Source: Mycolicibacterium mucogenicum DSM 44124 (GTDB taxonomy: Bacteria > Actinomycetota > Actinomycetes > Mycobacteriales > Mycobacteriaceae). From it: a stretch of 64,000 nucleotides of DNA. The notes below the pieces were generated by a model. It was not told the DNA's origin and did not search any database. It worked only from the letters and a program-made list of their open reading frames with translations. Location: NCBI RefSeq assembly GCF_005670685.2, contig NZ_CP062008.1, forward strand, positions 4,030,001 to 4,094,000, read 5' to 3'. Made by a program: the position numbers and the translations under genes. Below, piece by piece: positions 61,606-64,000 of the stretch. Position 1 is the first letter of the stretch, and each line of letters opens with the position of its first letter.

Positions 61606-62940
61606 ATGAAGCCATCTCTCTACGCCGTTGCGGCGTCGCTGTACCTCGCTGAGTACACCCTCTATTCGAACTCCTCCGCGACCGTTCTCTTGAACGCGTC
61701 GATCGCGGACTTCTTCCACCTGCCCTATGGCCTGGCCGCGAACGTCGGCGTGGCCTTCCTGGCTGGGTTCTGTGCGACCCTGCTGCCAGCCGGTCTGCTG
61801 CTGCACCGCTGCCGTCCGACCACCACGTTCTACGTCAGTTCGGCAGCGCTCGCGGTACTCGGCATCGCCGCGAGCCTCAGCCCGTCGTTCTGGGTGCTCA
61901 TCGTGGTCCGGTTCCTGCAGGGCGCGGCGTCGGCCGTGCTGGCACCGCAGCTGTTCCGGATCGCGCGACAGCAGTTCTATCCCGATCACCACACCGCATT
62001 CCTCGGCACCTGGGGGCTCGTGGTGTCGGCGTCAGCGCTGTGTTCACCACTGATCACCGCCGTGCTCAACGACGCGTGGGGGTGGCGGGCCTTCCCTTAC
62101 GAGACGGTGCTGACGACGGTCGTGTCGATTCCGCTACTGGCGTGGGGCGCGCGGGCGCAGGCACCCGAGCCCGACACTGTGCCCGAGAGCTCGCGCCGGG
62201 GTACGGGTTTGATCGTTGGTTTCGGGCTGGCGCAGGTCGTCATCTTCCTCGTGGCCGGGGCCACCACCGAGCTGACGACCAAGGTCCTGTTGAGTCTGCT
62301 GGCGACGGCGCTGGGCGTCGCGGTCATCGGCGCCTGCCGATCATCGGCCGGAGACGGAGCCCGCCGGCCGATTTTGTATCGCAGCTTCCTGATCGTCTTC
62401 GTGGCCGGCATCGCGACCAACGTCTTCACCTTGGTGGTGATCTACGTCCTGCAACGGGTGCAGTCGTTCAGCTCGTACCGGGCCGCGCTCGTTCTCTTGC
62501 CCATGGCGGTGGTCGCGGGCCTGTTGCCGATCTCGAGGTTCGGCCGCCCCGGCGATGCCGCGAAGAACACTCGGTTGGTGGCTTACGGTGCGGCGTGCCT
62601 GGCGCTGGCCGGTTGCTGGGTCGCGGTGAGCGCCGACCATGTGGGTTCGTCGCTGATCAGTGCCACCGTGATGGGCGGCGCCATGGGCTTCCTGTGGAGT
62701 TCACTGGCCACCAACGTGCTGACGAGTTCCGGCCGGGTGACGTTCGATTCCGCGGTGTACCACTACCTGCGGGCGTTGGGAGCGGCCATCGGCGTGTCGA
62801 TAGGGGCGACGGCAATCGGCGGTTTCGCGGACCCGCACCGCCTGTTCGTCTTCGCCGGAGTGTTGATCGCCGTCGTCGGCGTCATCGCGTCCGTCGCGGC
62901 ACGGCCGGCCGTCACCACTCGTGTGGAGGTCGAACACTGA
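61606..62940 (+). CDS. MFS transporter (exporter type)
   Basis: 444 aa, about 12-14 membrane segments. Motif C-like GLVVSASALCSPLITAVLNDAWGWRAFP in the fifth helix region places it among proton-driven exporters. No ribosome site is clear before the ATG at 61606. It is followed without gap (TGATG) by a family-5 solute-binding protein. The pairing recalls exporter/binding-protein arrangements such as metallophore export or the sugar exporter/SgrR locus, but nothing here proves either. Confidence 0.85.
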   Translation: MKPSLYAVAASLYLAEYTLYSNSSATVLLNASIADFFHLPYGLAANVGVAFLAGFCATLLPAGLLLHRCRPTTTFYVSSAALAVLGIAASLSPSFWVLIVVRFLQGAASAVLAPQLFRIARQQFYPDHHTAFLGTWGLVVSASALCSPLITAVLNDAWGWRAFPYETVLTTVVSIPLLAWGARAQAPEPDTVPESSRRGTGLIVGFGLAQVVIFLVAGATTELTTKVLLSLLATALGVAVIGACRSSAGDGARRPILYRSFLIVFVAGIATNVFTLVVIYVLQRVQSFSSYRAALVLLPMAVVAGLLPISRFGRPGDAAKNTRLVAYGAACLALAGCWVAVSADHVGSSLISATVMGGAMGFLWSSLATNVLTSSGRVTFDSAVYHYLRALGAAIGVSIGATAIGGFADPHRLFVFAGVLIAVVGVIASVAARPAVTTRVEVEH

Positions 62941-64000
62941 TGCGCGATATCACTTTCGCCTGGCCACCCGGACAGCTCACCATGGACCCGCGCCTGGCCT
63001 ACAACGGAATCTCGAAAACCTATGTGCGACAGGTGTTCGAGAGCCTCGTCGACATCGACCCGGTGACCGCCCAGCTGAGGCCGTGGCTGGCGTCGGCGTG
63101 GCGTCGCCCCGATCCGCGCACCGTGGAGCTGACCATCCCGCCCGGCCGGCAGTTCTCTGACGGCACGCCGCTCACCGCAGACTCGGTCCGAAACAGCTTC
63201 CGCGACATCATGACTGACCTTGCGGATGTCACTCCCCTACCGTCGGCGGTTGCCGCCCTCACCGGGCTGTCAGCTGTGGAATCGCTCGGCGAGACGGTCG
63301 TCTTCCGGTTCGAGCGGCACAACGCAGCGTTCCTGCACAGCCTCGCGGGTGTGAACTTGGCGGTCAGCAAGCCGTCTACCGGCGACATGCGGCTCGGCAC
63401 CGGCTCGTGGGTGCCCGCGGAGTCGGGGTGCCTCGCCGATGGCAGGCATCGTCTGCTGTTCGACGCGCACGACGACGGATCCGCCGCGGTGCGCGCCGGT
63501 AGCACGGACGGCTTCGCGACGGCCGATATCCACAACCCGGGGATCAGTTACGGTCTGTGCCCCAACGCATCCCGCGGTCCCCTTGCCGATGCACGGATCC
63601 GGCGCGCGCTTTCTCTGCTGATCGATCGGGAGCGACTGCGCCCGATCCTGGAGTCGTGCGGCTACACCGTGGCCGGCTCGGTGCTTACGCCGACCACGCT
63701 GCACTACCTCGACTGCTCGGCCCAGTTGCGGCACGAACCGGCAGCGGCACACCGGTTGCTCGATGCGGCCACCACCGACGGGTTGCGGTTCGAGGTGGTG
63801 TTCAACAGCTCGTTCTCCCCCGTCGACGCCGAACTGTTGTCCGCGGTTGCCGACCAATGGGCGGACCATGGTGTCGAGCTGGTGTTGCACGACGTCGACT
63901 TCGGCGAGCTCCGGTCGCGGCAGCAGACGGGGGCCTACGATTTCCGGTTCTTCTATTACACGGCAATCGATCCCGATGCGTTGCGGTATCAGTTCGCGGT
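62940..64000 (+). CDS. Family-5 solute-binding protein (SBP_bac_5-like), cut by window edge
   Basis: The first 353 codons are present; the 3' end is outside the window. The sequence has the oligopeptide/nickel-binding SBP_bac_5 pattern (VRQVFESLVDIDP, LTIPPGRQFSDGTPLTADSV, ADARIRRALSLLIDRERLR). Unlike ordinary binding proteins it starts directly with the domain (MRDITFAWPPGQLTMDPRLA) and shows no signal peptide or lipobox, so it is likely cytoplasmic. SgrR-type regulators carry such a domain but also an N-terminal DNA-binding region, absent here. It overlaps the MFS stop by 1 bp. Confidence 0.8.
   Translation, partial: MRDITFAWPPGQLTMDPRLAYNGISKTYVRQVFESLVDIDPVTAQLRPWLASAWRRPDPRTVELTIPPGRQFSDGTPLTADSVRNSFRDIMTDLADVTPLPSAVAALTGLSAVESLGETVVFRFERHNAAFLHSLAGVNLAVSKPSTGDMRLGTGSWVPAESGCLADGRHRLLFDAHDDGSAAVRAGSTDGFATADIHNPGISYGLCPNASRGPLADARIRRALSLLIDRERLRPILESCGYTVAGSVLTPTTLHYLDCSAQLRHEPAAAHRLLDAATTDGLRFEVVFNSSFSPVDAELLSAVADQWADHGVELVLHDVDFGELRSRQQTGAYDFRFFYYTAIDPDALRYQFA

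Noticed and set aside
1-64000. tRNA, rRNA, insertion sequences, prophage or att sites
   Set aside because: No cloverleaf, rRNA core sequence, transposase, integrase or flanking direct repeats were seen by eye; an RNA search tool would be needed to exclude small RNAs.

Overview
This window is high-GC actinobacterial DNA. It almost certainly comes from a fast-growing mycobacterium (Mycobacterium/Mycolicibacterium). The evidence is a complete yrbE-mce operon with its associated (Mas) genes, two secreted cutinase-like proteins, an F420-dependent Ddn-type reductase, an EmbR-like SARP/FHA regulator, a KshA-type Rieske oxygenase, and many TetR regulators with several apparently leaderless promoters (a -10 hexamer 6-7 nt before the start codon). 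I saw no rRNA, tRNA, CRISPR array or insertion sequence. Nearly everything is catabolic or transport accessory gene content.

Layout. (1) 1-10947: two NitT/TauT-type ABC importers, both on the minus strand. They flank a LysR regulator, an M20 peptidase and a type I/II asparaginase. The left importer is co-transcribed with a PHP-type DUF3604-like protein and a metallophosphoesterase cut by the window edge. (2) 11173-15322: F420-type reductase, AurF-like diiron oxygenase with a membrane tail, APC permease and IclR-like regulator. (3) 15340-24975: two TetR/operon pairs. The first controls a ferritin-like diiron protein, a PDR-type reductase, a Baeyer-Villiger monooxygenase (BVMO) and a short-chain dehydrogenase (SDR). 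The second controls an acyl-CoA synthetase and an acyl-CoA dehydrogenase. A similar 30-bp element lies in both divergent promoter regions. (4) 25064-26263: EmbR-like regulator. (5) 26351-35597: a probable TetR regulon of amidohydrolase, cutinase, two alpha/beta hydrolases, FAD monooxygenase and MFS exporter. It is marked by repeated copies of a 15-bp palindrome close to GGATACAnTGTATCC.

(6) 35830-47455: an mce lipid-import operon (TetR, YrbEA, YrbEB, MceA-F, two Mas proteins, RsiV-like secreted protein), mostly with 4-bp or 1-bp overlaps. (7) 47714-53853: crotonase, secreted protein, Rrf2 Fe-S regulator, then an ACAD10/11-like dehydrogenase with its separate phosphotransferase partner, an SDR and a divergent TetR. 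(8) 53903-59985: KshA-like oxygenase, TetR, VOC protein, KstD-like flavoprotein, LigB-type dioxygenase and FAD oxidoreductase. (9) 60371-64000: cutinase, a possible leaderless small ORF, an MFS exporter and a family-5 solute-binding protein without a visible signal peptide, cut by the window edge.

Taken together, the window looks like an island for uptake (Mce, ABC, APC, MFS), ester and amide hydrolysis, oxygenation and beta-oxidation of lipid-like or steroid-like substrates. Local TetR, LysR, IclR and Rrf2 regulators control the separate modules. Substrates are inferred from protein families and none is proven by the sequence.
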